Below the pieces are notes generated by a model, which ran no database searches, had not been told where the DNA came from, and was given only the letters and a program-made list of their open reading frames with translations. Position numbers and translations under genes: made by a program. Of a stretch of 64,000 nt of DNA, positions 43,208-54,100 are shown one piece after another. Numbering within the stretch: position 1 is the first letter of the stretch; the number at the start of each line of letters is the position of its first letter. Location: positions 1 to 64,000 of the forward strand of contig CAZFRM010000024.1 in assembly GCA_964521255.1 (NCBI GenBank), read 5' to 3'. This DNA comes from ZC4RG29 sp964521255. Its GTDB lineage: Bacteria > Bacteroidota > Bacteroidia > Cytophagales > Cyclobacteriaceae.

Positions 43208-44539
43208 TTACTCAAGCACTCCAAGGAAGTATGCTGCAGATGCTTGTTGTGGTGTAGCCTTGGCCAGTAAGTCTACATCAACTTCATAGTTAAAAGCAAA
43301 AGAATTATCCTGAAAGTAATCCAGTAATGGAGCCATTCCCAGTACAATTGCGCTTGCATTGCCATCCTGTCCGGTGCGCGTGAAGGTCATCAAACCATTG
43401 CTGCTGATATTTTTTCTATAAAAATAATTTGCCTGGTAATCGCCCACATTATTGTGAACGAAATACGTGATGGCCACATTGTCAGTTTGATCAAACGAAA
43501 TAATGAAACCATCTAAAATTAGATTGTACCCGCCTACGTCTATCAAAAGATCCTTAGCCTCATTATAAATTGTCAAAAACTCTGCTGGAAGAGTGGTGAT
43601 CTCCTCAGGATCCATAATGATATAGTTATGCAAGTAACCTAACGCATATACCAATGGTATTACAGGAATCGCAGAAGATTCCATATAAACTTTCTGGCTT
43701 CCGGCCATTACATAAAATGATTGCTGATTATCATCCCATATAAGCTCCTGAAAGCTTATGTTTCCGTACTCAATTTTTTCTTTAAGAAGAATTCCATTAA
43801 CTGAATATGAAAAAGGCAAGGTAGTTTGTTGAACCACATTATCACTATCACGATAAAAGATGGTTATGGTCTTATTATCCTGATTAATATCTACAGCTAC
43901 CTCAGTTGCGCCGAAGTCGAGATAAGGAAATGGATTCGCTGCAAGAAAATCACTTGTATTGGTAATGTTATCATTTAGTTTTCCAGATAGAAATTGACTG
44001 GCTTCCTGTTGTGTTGCTTGTACCAGTAGCATTTCAGTATTGCGCTGGATACCTTTTACCCGAATGGAGTCGCCGCTAAATTTTTCAAAAGCAAACTCAA
44101 CATCAGAAATAAGGCCCACACCATCTTCACCACCATTTACACTTCCGCTGGGATCAGCCAGTAAATGTATGTATGAGTACGTATCAAAACTCAACGTTGG
44201 TCTTTGTAATGCCTTAATGACAAACGTACCATTCATTGGCGTTTCTGCTGTCTCCAGATTAAAATCAGAGACCATCGTTACATTACCATTTTCATTGAAA
44301 TCCAGGTAAAACATATATCCTCCACCTGACCCCGTATAGATTATTCCTTTGTACCCGTTTGGTGCGCTAAGCAGATTGGAACGATATTCATCCAGAACTT
44401 TTCGCACACGATCGTCAGGACTTTCCTTAAAAGTGGTTTCGTATTCGTTATCGCAGGCAAACAGCAATAAAGATAAAATGATAAAGTATCGTTTCACGAC
44501 TGATGTTTTCTTAATTCTTTGTGTTAAAATGCTTCTCAT
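43208..44539 (-). CDS. DUF4302 lipoprotein of a SusCD/metallohydrolase operon
   Basis: 443 residues with a lipoprotein signal (IILSLLLFAC, Cys29); the start could be a little later, since 14 mostly polar residues precede the hydrophobic core. The sequence KVLDEYRSNLLSAPNGYKG and the following GGGYMFYLDFNENGNVTMVSD are typical of DUF4302, a Bacteroidota family found beside SusC/SusD pairs. It is likely a surface protein that binds the imported substrate. It is the last gene of the minus-strand operon, 9 bp after the metallohydrolase. Confidence 0.88.
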   Translation of the reverse strand: MRSILTQRIKKTSVVKRYFIILSLLLFACDNEYETTFKESPDDRVRKVLDEYRSNLLSAPNGYKGIIYTGSGGGYMFYLDFNENGNVTMVSDFNLETAETPMNGTFVIKALQRPTLSFDTYSYIHLLADPSGSVNGGEDGVGLISDVEFAFEKFSGDSIRVKGIQRNTEMLLVQATQQEASQFLSGKLNDNITNTSDFLAANPFPYLDFGATEVAVDINQDNKTITIFYRDSDNVVQQTTLPFSYSVNGILLKEKIEYGNISFQELIWDDNQQSFYVMAGSQKVYMESSAIPVIPLVYALGYLHNYIIMDPEEITTLPAEFLTIYNEAKDLLIDVGGYNLILDGFIISFDQTDNVAITYFVHNNVGDYQANYFYRKNISSNGLMTFTRTGQDGNASAIVLGMAPLLDYFQDNSFAFNYEVDVDLLAKATPQQASAAYFLGVLE

Positions 44540-44548
44540 CCTCGTCTG

Positions 44549-45892
44549 TTAATTAACTAATACACCAAAGCTGTATGCATCGGGAATTTCCTGCGGATAG
44601 ATTCCACCTAAATCTTCAACACAATCAGGTGAATCAATTAATATCCAATCCAGAAAGAAAGTGTGATCTTCAAAATATTCAATAAGCGGAAGAAGTCCGC
44701 TACGCACTACTTCTGCATTTGCGTCTTCACCAATATTATTCAAGCTGAAAATATCACCTGAACCTACAACTACATCATAATAGAAACCTGCCGCAAATGG
44801 AGTTCCGGCTGTTGTATGATAGTTGAATCGCAATAACGAACTGCCGTACCCGTCAAAGAGAAGTTCAAAATTATCAAGCACACGACCAGCACCGTCAATT
44901 GCAGCCAACCCTGTTTTTGCCGCATCATATATGGTTTGAAAATCATCTGGAAAGGGTGGAAGAATGGCCGGGTCAACGCGAATGCCGTAAAAGTTTTGTG
45001 ATTGTTTAAATCCTAATTCCGGCAGCAGGGATTTCGGAGCATACGCATCAATTGCAGCTTCCGTTTGTTCTTGCAACTTATCGAAATCTATTCTATACGC
45101 TTCAACAAAGTAGCCTTTAACAATTTGTTGCTTTTGACGAATAAGGGATTGTGCCTCTTCACTTGGTATGCCACATACAATCCGGTCGAATCCGCGCTCG
45201 CCTTCCGTTAGCATCATAGCAATCATCTCAACAAAATCTTCATCGGGACCAGACATAGCATAACTGGTAATAAACCCTTTAGCTTGCGCATCAGCAAGGG
45301 GGATATTATACCAGTCTGCTGTATAGTCACCTCTTGTGATAAGTTTATATTCAGGTGAGTACGCTATATTTTGATGAAGAATATGTGCAAACTCATGATG
45401 CACGGTATGCATTTGCTCTTTGATATGGTTGCGCTGTGTGTCATCAAACTCATTAATGGTATACAACACAATTTTTCTACCACCTTCCGCAGTTCCTAAT
45501 GTAATTGTTCCGCCCGGGTTATAGTTAGGGCTACCCACCAGTACAAATTGTTTGGGGCAATATGTTTTCAAAAAAGTTTCACCTGCTACGTTTGTATAAG
45601 GCACAATCCATGCATCTCTTACTACGCCCATAATAGTTTGCGTTTTTGCCGGGATGGGTGGTACAAGTGTTTTGTTAACCTCCAATTCACTGACATCCCA
45701 CCTGTATTTCACTTCAATGTTGTAGGGAACTGTGAAATTGTCAAACAGCCAGTTGTCAAGTGCAGTTGGTTCTGTTTTGGGATTTACTACATAGTTAGTT
45801 TTTGATTCATCAACTTCACTGTTGTAAGGATCATCACATGAAATCACCAGCAGAATCAAAAACAAGAAAATATATTTAAAAGGCTTCTTCAT
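44549..45892 (-). CDS. SusCD-associated zinc metallohydrolase lipoprotein
   Basis: 447 residues from the ATG at 45892, which places the lipobox (LLVISC, Cys19) normally; an earlier ATG at 45910 adds six residues. The zinc motif HEFAHILHQ (H166, E167, H170) is in the middle. This is the substrate import-associated zinc metallohydrolase type found with SusC/SusD. The C-terminal part (about 300-447) resembles the C-terminal part of the adjacent DUF4302 protein (FPDDFQTIYDAAKTGL; LLPLIEYFEDHTF against LLDYFQDNSF), suggesting a shared domain. The substrate may be a peptide or glycoprotein. Confidence 0.9.
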   Translation of the reverse strand: MKKPFKYIFLFLILLVISCDDPYNSEVDESKTNYVVNPKTEPTALDNWLFDNFTVPYNIEVKYRWDVSELEVNKTLVPPIPAKTQTIMGVVRDAWIVPYTNVAGETFLKTYCPKQFVLVGSPNYNPGGTITLGTAEGGRKIVLYTINEFDDTQRNHIKEQMHTVHHEFAHILHQNIAYSPEYKLITRGDYTADWYNIPLADAQAKGFITSYAMSGPDEDFVEMIAMMLTEGERGFDRIVCGIPSEEAQSLIRQKQQIVKGYFVEAYRIDFDKLQEQTEAAIDAYAPKSLLPELGFKQSQNFYGIRVDPAILPPFPDDFQTIYDAAKTGLAAIDGAGRVLDNFELLFDGYGSSLLRFNYHTTAGTPFAAGFYYDVVVGSGDIFSLNNIGEDANAEVVRSGLLPLIEYFEDHTFFLDWILIDSPDCVEDLGGIYPQEIPDAYSFGVLVN

Positions 45893-45921
45893 ATCGCATG
45901 GGCTATTCATTCTTTTATACT

Positions 45922-47379
45922 TTATCGTGGATTAGGTTCTAAATTACCAAGACTAATGGCCTCCCTGGGAATTTGAAGTGTTCTTCGCGGATCATCCTCA
46001 GGAAGTTCAAGTACTTCTCCATCTGCCGTATAATGCGTAACAGGAACAGCGTATCTCAATATATCAAACCACCACAAGCCTTCATGCAGAAATTCTGCTC
46101 TCCTCAGGTTCAGTGTAGTTTCAACTATGGCGAGCAGAGAATTGTTCGTGCCATAGTATGCGCGCAAGCTTGCTTCAGTAACAGTATTAATAGCCGGGTC
46201 GTAATCGGCTATTCGTGTGCTGAAAAAAGTATTCAAGTCACTTATTGCACTGGAATTATTTCTATCAAAAGCGTATGCTTCAGCCCTGCTGAGAAGAACC
46301 TCTTCTGCTGTAAATAGTGGAACAATTGTATAAGGTAACCCTGTGTTTGCGCTGATATCTGCCCTGACAAAATGTTCCCTGAATTTCAGAATGTAATACG
46401 TATTAATTGAACTATAGAAATAAATTGTATAAGCAAATTGTCCTCGTGCAGCACCGGCTATGCTTCTGATCTCATCCAATTCGTTAACACCCGTTGAGTA
46501 CCGAAAGCGATCATACGTTCTTGCCCACAAAGATGAAGTTTCGCAAAGTAAAATATTTGCTTTTTGCGTTGCCCGTGTATAATCGGCCAGCAACTCATCC
46601 GCCGATAAATTCTGATAAGTAGTATTCCATGGACGAAGTCTTGAAGCAAAGTCATTATCGGCAAAAACAAGATTGGCATGCTGGATTACTTTTCTGTATT
46701 CTCTTTTATAGAGATAGTAGCGAACGGCAAAAGCATGCGCCGCAGATTTCGTGAAATGATAGGCGGGAATTTTATACACCTGATCATTGATCAGTTCAAT
46801 TCCTTCTTCAAGATCATTTTCTATATTGTCATAAACATATTCAACTGTGCGACGCTCGTATGTTTTTAACGCAACAGTTTCCGGTTCCTTGACATAAGGA
46901 ATACCCGGGTCAGATGATGCTGTCTCTTCATCGTAAAATTTTGCAAACAAATTTACCAGCATGAAGTGAGCGTAAGCACGGGCCACTAGCGCTTCACCTT
47001 TTTGTGCATCATATTGCGAAGGGTCTTCTGAGTTTGCTATTGATTCAAGCGCTTGATTAGCGGAAGCAATGGCAGAATAGCATGCACTCCAATAAAACTC
47101 CGGACTATCCTGCTCAGTTAAGGATACGTCGCGAAAGAAATAGGGATCGGTATTAGTGGCGTCGGTAAAAGCACCGGGATGATCCGATACATTGTTGGTC
47201 ATGGCTTCACAAAAAGTCATGTAGTTTGCTTCCGGGTAGGCAGACACAAGCAACTCAGAAATTTTTTCTGCGGTGTTGATTTCGGTCCTGTTATCGGGCG
47301 GTTGTGATAAAAAGCTATCACAACTTGTTAACGCTACCAGTATGCTTATTATTCCGAAATATTTTTTTATCGTTTTCAT
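45922..47379 (-). CDS. SusD/RagB-type lipoprotein (second pair)
   Basis: 485 residues with a lipobox (LVALTSC, Cys20). SusD/RagB features are the N-terminal helical region (INTAEKISELLVSAYPEANY), the conserved KGEALVARAYAHFMLVNLFA and a late EFLHEGLWWFDILRYAVPV. It lies 17 bp after susC and 29 bp before the metallohydrolase on the minus strand. It is not closely similar to the SusD at 10858, so the two pairs probably serve different substrates. Confidence 0.95.
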   Translation of the reverse strand: MKTIKKYFGIISILVALTSCDSFLSQPPDNRTEINTAEKISELLVSAYPEANYMTFCEAMTNNVSDHPGAFTDATNTDPYFFRDVSLTEQDSPEFYWSACYSAIASANQALESIANSEDPSQYDAQKGEALVARAYAHFMLVNLFAKFYDEETASSDPGIPYVKEPETVALKTYERRTVEYVYDNIENDLEEGIELINDQVYKIPAYHFTKSAAHAFAVRYYLYKREYRKVIQHANLVFADNDFASRLRPWNTTYQNLSADELLADYTRATQKANILLCETSSLWARTYDRFRYSTGVNELDEIRSIAGAARGQFAYTIYFYSSINTYYILKFREHFVRADISANTGLPYTIVPLFTAEEVLLSRAEAYAFDRNNSSAISDLNTFFSTRIADYDPAINTVTEASLRAYYGTNNSLLAIVETTLNLRRAEFLHEGLWWFDILRYAVPVTHYTADGEVLELPEDDPRRTLQIPREAISLGNLEPNPR

Positions 47380-47396
47380 AACGAAATTTTTCTTAC

Positions 47397-50300
47397 TTAA
47401 AACCCAAGTTTTAACGACGCAGTTACCTGTTTTGCTACCGGCATTGCTACACCACCTGAAGCAAAGAACTCCGGATCCTGACCATACAGCTTTTTATCGG
47501 AATACAATAAGAACAGGTTAGTACCTGTAAGCGTGAGGGATGCATTTTTAAAAACAGACAAACCCCACAACTGCTGTGGCAGAATATAAGACAATGAAAC
47601 CGTTCGGAGCCTTACAAAAGATCCGTCCGCTACCCGTTCTGTTGAATAGTTATAATTATTGTATGGATAAACACTGTTCAGCTTAGCCAATTCAATGGCA
47701 TCAAGAATAGATGGTATATTGGTCAGTTCTTCATCTCCCGGCAGCACCCATCGATCGAGGAACTCACGTGGCATGGCATCCAAATCTGAATAACGGCTCT
47801 TGAACACAGGGTTAAGTCTAACTTTATTTCCTGCCTGGTAGGTGAGGAAAACGTTCAAGGTAAAATTCTTGTATTTGAATATATTTGAAAATCCTCCTGT
47901 TATCGTTGGATCAACCGGTCCTTCATATTTCAGGTATTGTGTTTCCAGGCTTTGCAGAAAAACATCTTCACTTATAACACCATCTTGATTCAGAAAATAG
48001 GGTACACCGTTTACCGGATTGAGCCCGCGGTAATCTATTGAGAAAAGACCACGTACCGGGTACCCAACTGCCGCGCCACCCTCTGGAATTACAAGGTTGA
48101 AAATCCGGGGCTCGTTATCCAGGTTGGTAATCTCGCTTTTGTTTTGACTAAAAATTAATGATGTGTTCCAGCTAAAATCACCGCGGGTAAGAACCATAGC
48201 GCCAATCGAGACTTCAATTCCCTGTGATTTCATGTCAGCATAGTTGATGGCTTTGTAGGGTTCACCACCGATTCCTGATGTTTTAATCACACTGATCAAA
48301 TCAAAATGGTTACGTTGGTAAACATCAACCGTTAAATTAAACCGGTTCAAGAAACCTGCATTGATGCCGATGTTGGCCTCATACTGCTTTTCCCACGTAA
48401 GATCGGAGTTTTCCAGGTTCTGAATTTCAATTTGCGATTCAATTTCATCAAGGTAAGGTCTGCGTGTTGAAGATTGGAGGAACACGGTTGCTGCATTTGT
48501 CGCGTTACCTACATTGGCTGTCAGCCCGTAGCCTGCACGAAGTGTGAGAAAATCAACATACGTGAGCCCCTTCATGAAAGATTCCGTGTCTATGTTCCAT
48601 GCAGCGCTGACATTCCAGGTAGGAAGCCAACGCGCCGTGGATGATTCGCCAAGACGGTTGGAGCCGTCCATGCGAACCGTGGCGTTAAGAACATACTTGC
48701 TATTGAAATTATAGTTTGCACTGGTATAGAAACTCGCGTAGCGCTCATAGCTGTTTTCTTTTCCAAAATAGTTAAGGTTACTCTCCAGCAATTGTTTTAT
48801 CACGCGGTAATCAGTAAATGCTATTCCGCCTTTATAAAACTGGTAGCCAAAACCTCTATTAAAGGAATTTTGACGGTCGATAGACCGCAGTTCCTGCCCT
48901 AAAACCACTAATACACTATGCTTGTTTTGAAACTGATGGTTCCACGTGAGCTGATTTTTGAGGTAATAACTCATCATGAGATCATCCTGAAGATTGTAAA
49001 TACCACCTTCGGGCAGTACACTTACCGGAGGAAGATTGGGATTGTCCGGATCACGGTATAAAAAGCGATTGTTATCGAGGATTGTTTGTGACCCATCCGC
49101 ACGGTAGGCGCCCGCTACATTCGAATCTTCCGTCATGCTGTGCTCTGTGGTTGTTTTTACCATTCGGACTGCGCCGATGAAATCATATTTAAGCTCCTTC
49201 AATATCTTATAGCCAAAGTCGCCTTGCAATTTCAGATCAAGCTGATTGAGATCGATATAATTATTGTTTACTTCATTGATAATATTGAAGGGCGCATAGT
49301 TTAATGTAAAATATTCCAGGTTACCGTTTTCATCATACGGTGTCAATACGCGACTTGTGTTGAGGGAATAGCTGAAAGGATTTATATCAAAATCGCGTTC
49401 GTAACTTCCCTGAACAGGATTGCTCCTCCTGGAGATCGTACCCGGTGCATGCTGATCACGAAGGGAGCCCATAGTCTGAATGCCAAAGTTTAGTTTGTCG
49501 GACAGTCTGAAGTTGCTCTTCGCGTTGATGGTGTATCGTTCAACCTGGTCGGCAATACTCCATCCGTTATCATTATAATAACTGGTGGAGAAATAGAACT
49601 GTGAATTCTCTGTTCCGGTGGAAACACCAATGGAATGTTCCTGAACAAATGAATTTTTAAACAACTCATCAAACCAATCGGTATTAGCCAAAGCGTATCG
49701 CCTTAGAAATTGCGAGCGTTCATCTTCTGTATTCTGCAAATCAAAACCACCGTCACCTTCATTATACGAATCACTGATAACATCGGCCATTTTTTTGAAT
49801 ACGCCGCCACTTGAACTTCTTGAGACGTCGGCAAAATTTAACTGGCCTTTTCTGTACATTTCTGCATAGGCCGACATCTGATCAACCGAGTTCATAATGT
49901 TATAATCATTGTATGTCGGTTTCAGATACGTTGAAAAGTTACCGGTGTACGTGATGGCAGGCGCTCCAACCCGGCCCTTTTTTGTCGTAATTACAATTAC
50001 ACCATCCTTTGCACGCGCCCCGTAAAGTGCGGTAGCAGAAGCATCCTTCAAAATATTAAAACTTGCAATGTCATCTGCATTAAGCCCCGCTACAGATGAT
50101 CCGATAAGTGTGGTAGCATCACCTGTGGTTAGCTGATCGGTAGAAATATCAACAACATCTTCTAATACAACACCGTCAACTACCCATAAAGGTTTGTTAT
50201 TTCCTGTAATAGACGTTGCACCACGAACACGGATTTTTGGTGCAGTTCCGAAGGTACCCGACACATTTTGAACAGAGACACCGGCAGCTTTTCCCTGCAG

Positions 50301-50810
50301 CATACGACCCACATCCAATGTACCATCAGTCTTCACATCAGCAGCGTCAAGTTTTACCGCTGAGCCCGTGAATAGTCGTTTATCAATATCCTGATAACCT
50401 GTGGATATCACAGTGACTTCACCCAACTCAGTTACATTTTCCATAAGCGAAACATTGATCACCGTTTGATTATTTACGGGCACTTCAGTTGAGATGTAAC
50501 CGATAAACGAGAAAATAAGAACCGCATTAGCATCTACCGACAGTGAATATCTTCCGGTGGCATCCGTTATGGTACCCTTATTTATTCCTTTAATGGAAAC
50601 ATTAACGCCAGGCAAAGATTGGTTATCAACAGAAGAGGTCACTTTTCCCGTAACAACAATTTCTTCGATCGTACTTATATCAGGATGAGACGGAGCGGAA
50701 CTTCCAGTGTACGCCCCAAAAGCTAAAATCAATGAGAGACCACCGATGAGGCAGTGGGTGCTGAGAAATTTATACGAATTGGAGAAAAGGGTTAGTAGAG
50801 ATTTTCCCAT
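47397..50810 (-). CDS. SusC/RagA-type TonB-dependent transporter (second pair)
   Basis: 1137 residues. After a long signal region (about 1-39) comes the carboxypeptidase-regulatory-like domain (about 52-135, VTGKVTSSVDNQSLPGVNVS), then the plug (about 150-275, LWVVDGVVLEDVV; ILKDASATALYGARAKDGV) and a barrel that ends VTASLKLGF. It is the head of a four-gene minus-strand operon (susC, susD, metallohydrolase, DUF4302). It is divergent from the T9SS subtilisin gene; the 335 bp between the likely start codons carry no clear promoter consensus. Confidence 0.96.
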   Translation of the reverse strand: MGKSLLTLFSNSYKFLSTHCLIGGLSLILAFGAYTGSSAPSHPDISTIEEIVVTGKVTSSVDNQSLPGVNVSIKGINKGTITDATGRYSLSVDANAVLIFSFIGYISTEVPVNNQTVINVSLMENVTELGEVTVISTGYQDIDKRLFTGSAVKLDAADVKTDGTLDVGRMLQGKAAGVSVQNVSGTFGTAPKIRVRGATSITGNNKPLWVVDGVVLEDVVDISTDQLTTGDATTLIGSSVAGLNADDIASFNILKDASATALYGARAKDGVIVITTKKGRVGAPAITYTGNFSTYLKPTYNDYNIMNSVDQMSAYAEMYRKGQLNFADVSRSSSGGVFKKMADVISDSYNEGDGGFDLQNTEDERSQFLRRYALANTDWFDELFKNSFVQEHSIGVSTGTENSQFYFSTSYYNDNGWSIADQVERYTINAKSNFRLSDKLNFGIQTMGSLRDQHAPGTISRRSNPVQGSYERDFDINPFSYSLNTSRVLTPYDENGNLEYFTLNYAPFNIINEVNNNYIDLNQLDLKLQGDFGYKILKELKYDFIGAVRMVKTTTEHSMTEDSNVAGAYRADGSQTILDNNRFLYRDPDNPNLPPVSVLPEGGIYNLQDDLMMSYYLKNQLTWNHQFQNKHSVLVVLGQELRSIDRQNSFNRGFGYQFYKGGIAFTDYRVIKQLLESNLNYFGKENSYERYASFYTSANYNFNSKYVLNATVRMDGSNRLGESSTARWLPTWNVSAAWNIDTESFMKGLTYVDFLTLRAGYGLTANVGNATNAATVFLQSSTRRPYLDEIESQIEIQNLENSDLTWEKQYEANIGINAGFLNRFNLTVDVYQRNHFDLISVIKTSGIGGEPYKAINYADMKSQGIEVSIGAMVLTRGDFSWNTSLIFSQNKSEITNLDNEPRIFNLVIPEGGAAVGYPVRGLFSIDYRGLNPVNGVPYFLNQDGVISEDVFLQSLETQYLKYEGPVDPTITGGFSNIFKYKNFTLNVFLTYQAGNKVRLNPVFKSRYSDLDAMPREFLDRWVLPGDEELTNIPSILDAIELAKLNSVYPYNNYNYSTERVADGSFVRLRTVSLSYILPQQLWGLSVFKNASLTLTGTNLFLLYSDKKLYGQDPEFFASGGVAMPVAKQVTASLKLGF

Positions 50811-51145
50811 AGAGATCGGTTAAGGATAATAAACTTTTTAACAAACCTTACATTTAGCCTGGTTCCCATAGCATTCATTTGATCATTAAGCATATACCTC
50901 CGAATTTTATGATTTTGAAACGTAAACCCCCCATGCTCTCTAACTTTGATGATTGTGATTAAGGTTAAAACAATAAATTTAAGGTAAAGCACATAAACCC
51001 ACATATATAAGTACATGAAATTTAGGCCAAAAGACATTCCAATGTCTGTTTTTTTAATCAGCAAAGAAAACTCAAAGATTTAGCGGAAATGGATTTACGA
51101 TATAACGAGAGAATCTGTAGCGTAATTATGTTTAACGGCTTTTTG

Positions 51146-54100
51146 ATGAAAGTGATACTTTTGTTGATTCTCTTCCCTTTCAGTTTATTCTCTCAAAACC
51201 AGAATAAAAAGCTACAAGAAATCGAGAAGGAAAGTGATCTTATCCATTCAAAACAGAAGCTTCTTGCTATTGACTATGCCAGGAATAACAACATTCCAAT
51301 GGCCTTTTCGAATGGCTATGGAAACAACATCTACCTAGTCGGAGTTGATGAATTTGGCCTGCCAGTTTACCGAACCACTTTAAATGCCGGAGCAGCTTTA
51401 ACCACTGACGTAAATGAACTGAAAACAGGAGGATCCTTAGGATTAAATCTTGAAGGCTCAGGAATGATGGTTGGCATTTGGGATGAATCCCTTGTTAAAA
51501 ACCACGCGGAGTTTGGTGAGAGAATCCTTAGCAGGCAGGGTGATAAGTTTTCAGTTCATGCCACGCACGTAACGGGAACTATCCTTGCTGCCGGCTTGCA
51601 GGCAAATGCAAAAGGAATGGCTTCCCTAGCAAGTGCAACTACCTGGGATTTTGAAAATGATGATGCAGAAATGGCTTCCCTTGCTAAAGAAGATCAAAGC
51701 GGACTTTTATTTTCTAATCATTCCTACGGAACCGTAATGGGATTTTATCGTGACGATGAAGGGAAGTGGCAATGGGCTGGAAACAGTGCCATTAGCGCAT
51801 CAGAAGATTACCGTTTTGGATTTTATGGATCAAAGTCGCGCACAATTGACGCGCTTGCTTTCAATGCACCTTACTATACTATCGTATGGGCTGGCGGTAA
51901 TGATCGCTCAGAAGTAGGTGATGGTTCGCATCCTCCGGATGGTAATGCGGGTTATGACTTACTTGGTGCAGACGGAGTGGCTAAGAATAATATCACCGTT
52001 GGAGCCGTACAAAAAGTTACTAATTACACGGGGCCATCAAGCGTTGTTATGAGTAGTTTCAGCAGTTGGGGACCGGCCGATGATGGACGTATCAAACCTG
52101 ATCTTGTTGGTGCTGGAGTATCCGTTTTTTCAACGTCAGTAACCACAGCAGGAGCTGATTCATATTCTACAAGCGGTGGTACATCAATGGCAGCGCCCAA
52201 TGTAACCGGATCGCTGATGTTGCTCCAGGAACTTTATCGCAATCTGCATGGTGGAAATTTTATGCGTGCCGCTACTTTAAAAGCATTAGCTATTCACACG
52301 ACTAAAGAAGCAGGTATTAATCCCGGGCCTGATTATAGTTTCGGTTGGGGCCTGCTGGATGTGGAAGCCGCTGCAAAAGTTTTGTTAAGCCAGGATCAGC
52401 AGAGCGTAGTTGTCCTGGAGAATACGCTTCAAAATGGAGGTGTATTTGAATTTGATTTTGAACCTCAGCAAAATACAAAGGTAACCGCGACAATGGTATG
52501 GACGGATCCGCCCGGAACACCTCCCGCTCCTGCGCTTGATCCCATCACACCGGCATTAGTGAATGATCTGGATATAAAAATATTTGATACTGATAACAAT
52601 ACTGTATTTCCCTGGAAGCTGAACGGCAGCAATCCGTCAGCAGCAGCGACACGTGGTGATAACAATGTTGACAATGTTGAAAAAATTGAGTTCGATAATC
52701 CAGCGCAGCGATCTTATACCTTGAGCGTTTCACATAAAGGACAATTGCTGAATGGCTTCCAAAGCTATTCACTCATCGTTACGTTTACTCCCCTTAATAA
52801 TCCTAAAACGACGTATTACTGGATTGGCAATTCGGGAAATTGGAATGATCCGACAAAATGGTCGTTGACGAGTGGAGGCATACCAGCGAACTCAGTACCG
52901 GATGTGAACAGTCGGGTAATAGTTGATGGTAATTCTTTTTCAACTACCGGTCAGACAATTTCATTAACAACTGATGCAACATGCCGCTCATTAACATGGT
53001 TGGCCAATTCGAATTCATCGCTCTCATTAAACAATCACAAGTTGAAAGTTGATGGTAATTTTATAATAACTGCTAATACATTTTCCGTTTCTACTATTGG
53101 ACAAATTGAACTCACGGGTTCAACTACATCACAAAACGAATTGAATCTTAATGGCAGTGATCTTTCGAAGGTAGAATTGATCATTAACAGTGCTAACGGA
53201 TCAACATGGACAGCAAATGGCGCTATTCATGTTGGTGGAATTATTTTGCAACAAGGTGGTTTGATTGCAAAGGGATTGACAATGAAGACAAAAACCCTGA
53301 ACGCAGATTCGCCTAATGCTAAAGTGCTGGATATTTCTAACACTACCATCATGGATGTTAATCAATCCACGCTTAAAGAATCCAATTTGCAATTAACATC
53401 AACTGCAACTACCATCATCACATTGACCGGGACTGAAACGGCGACAGTTATATGGACGGGAATTGACTTTGAAGGAACATTGAATACCCACACGTCACAA
53501 GCTACCCTTTATGGTGGAGCAAATGTTGCTAAAGTTGTTGTTGGAAACATACTTACTTTAAATGATAATAATGTGATTGAAGATTTCAGCGCCGCTGCTG
53601 GTACCACCCTCAATCTGCAAACCGGCAGCACGCAAAACTTTACACAGCTTACTTCGCTCAACTCCTCTGAGGGGGACAGGATATCAATAAATACAATTGG
53701 CGGAGGCGCTTCCACTATTAATTTTAATGGACATTTCAAATTGTGTTTTGACTATCTCGATGTCAACAATGTTGGTGTAAATGGAGATGTAACAATTAGT
53801 GCCGGAAAGAACAGTACTTTGAACAATGCATCCAATTGGTCCACCGGCTCATGTGATGAAATTTTATTTGCAGATTTTTCTTTCCGGTTTAATTGCAAAG
53901 GATCACTTACAGAATTTACCGATAATAGTGATGGAAATATTTTATCGTGGGAATGGGATTTCGGTGATATGTCTTCAGGACAAAACACATCTGACGACCA
54001 GAATCCGTATCACATTTTCAATAACACCGGTACATTCCCGATAACAATAACAGTATCGGATGGTAATGAAACTAAATCATATACAAAAGAAGTATCCGTT

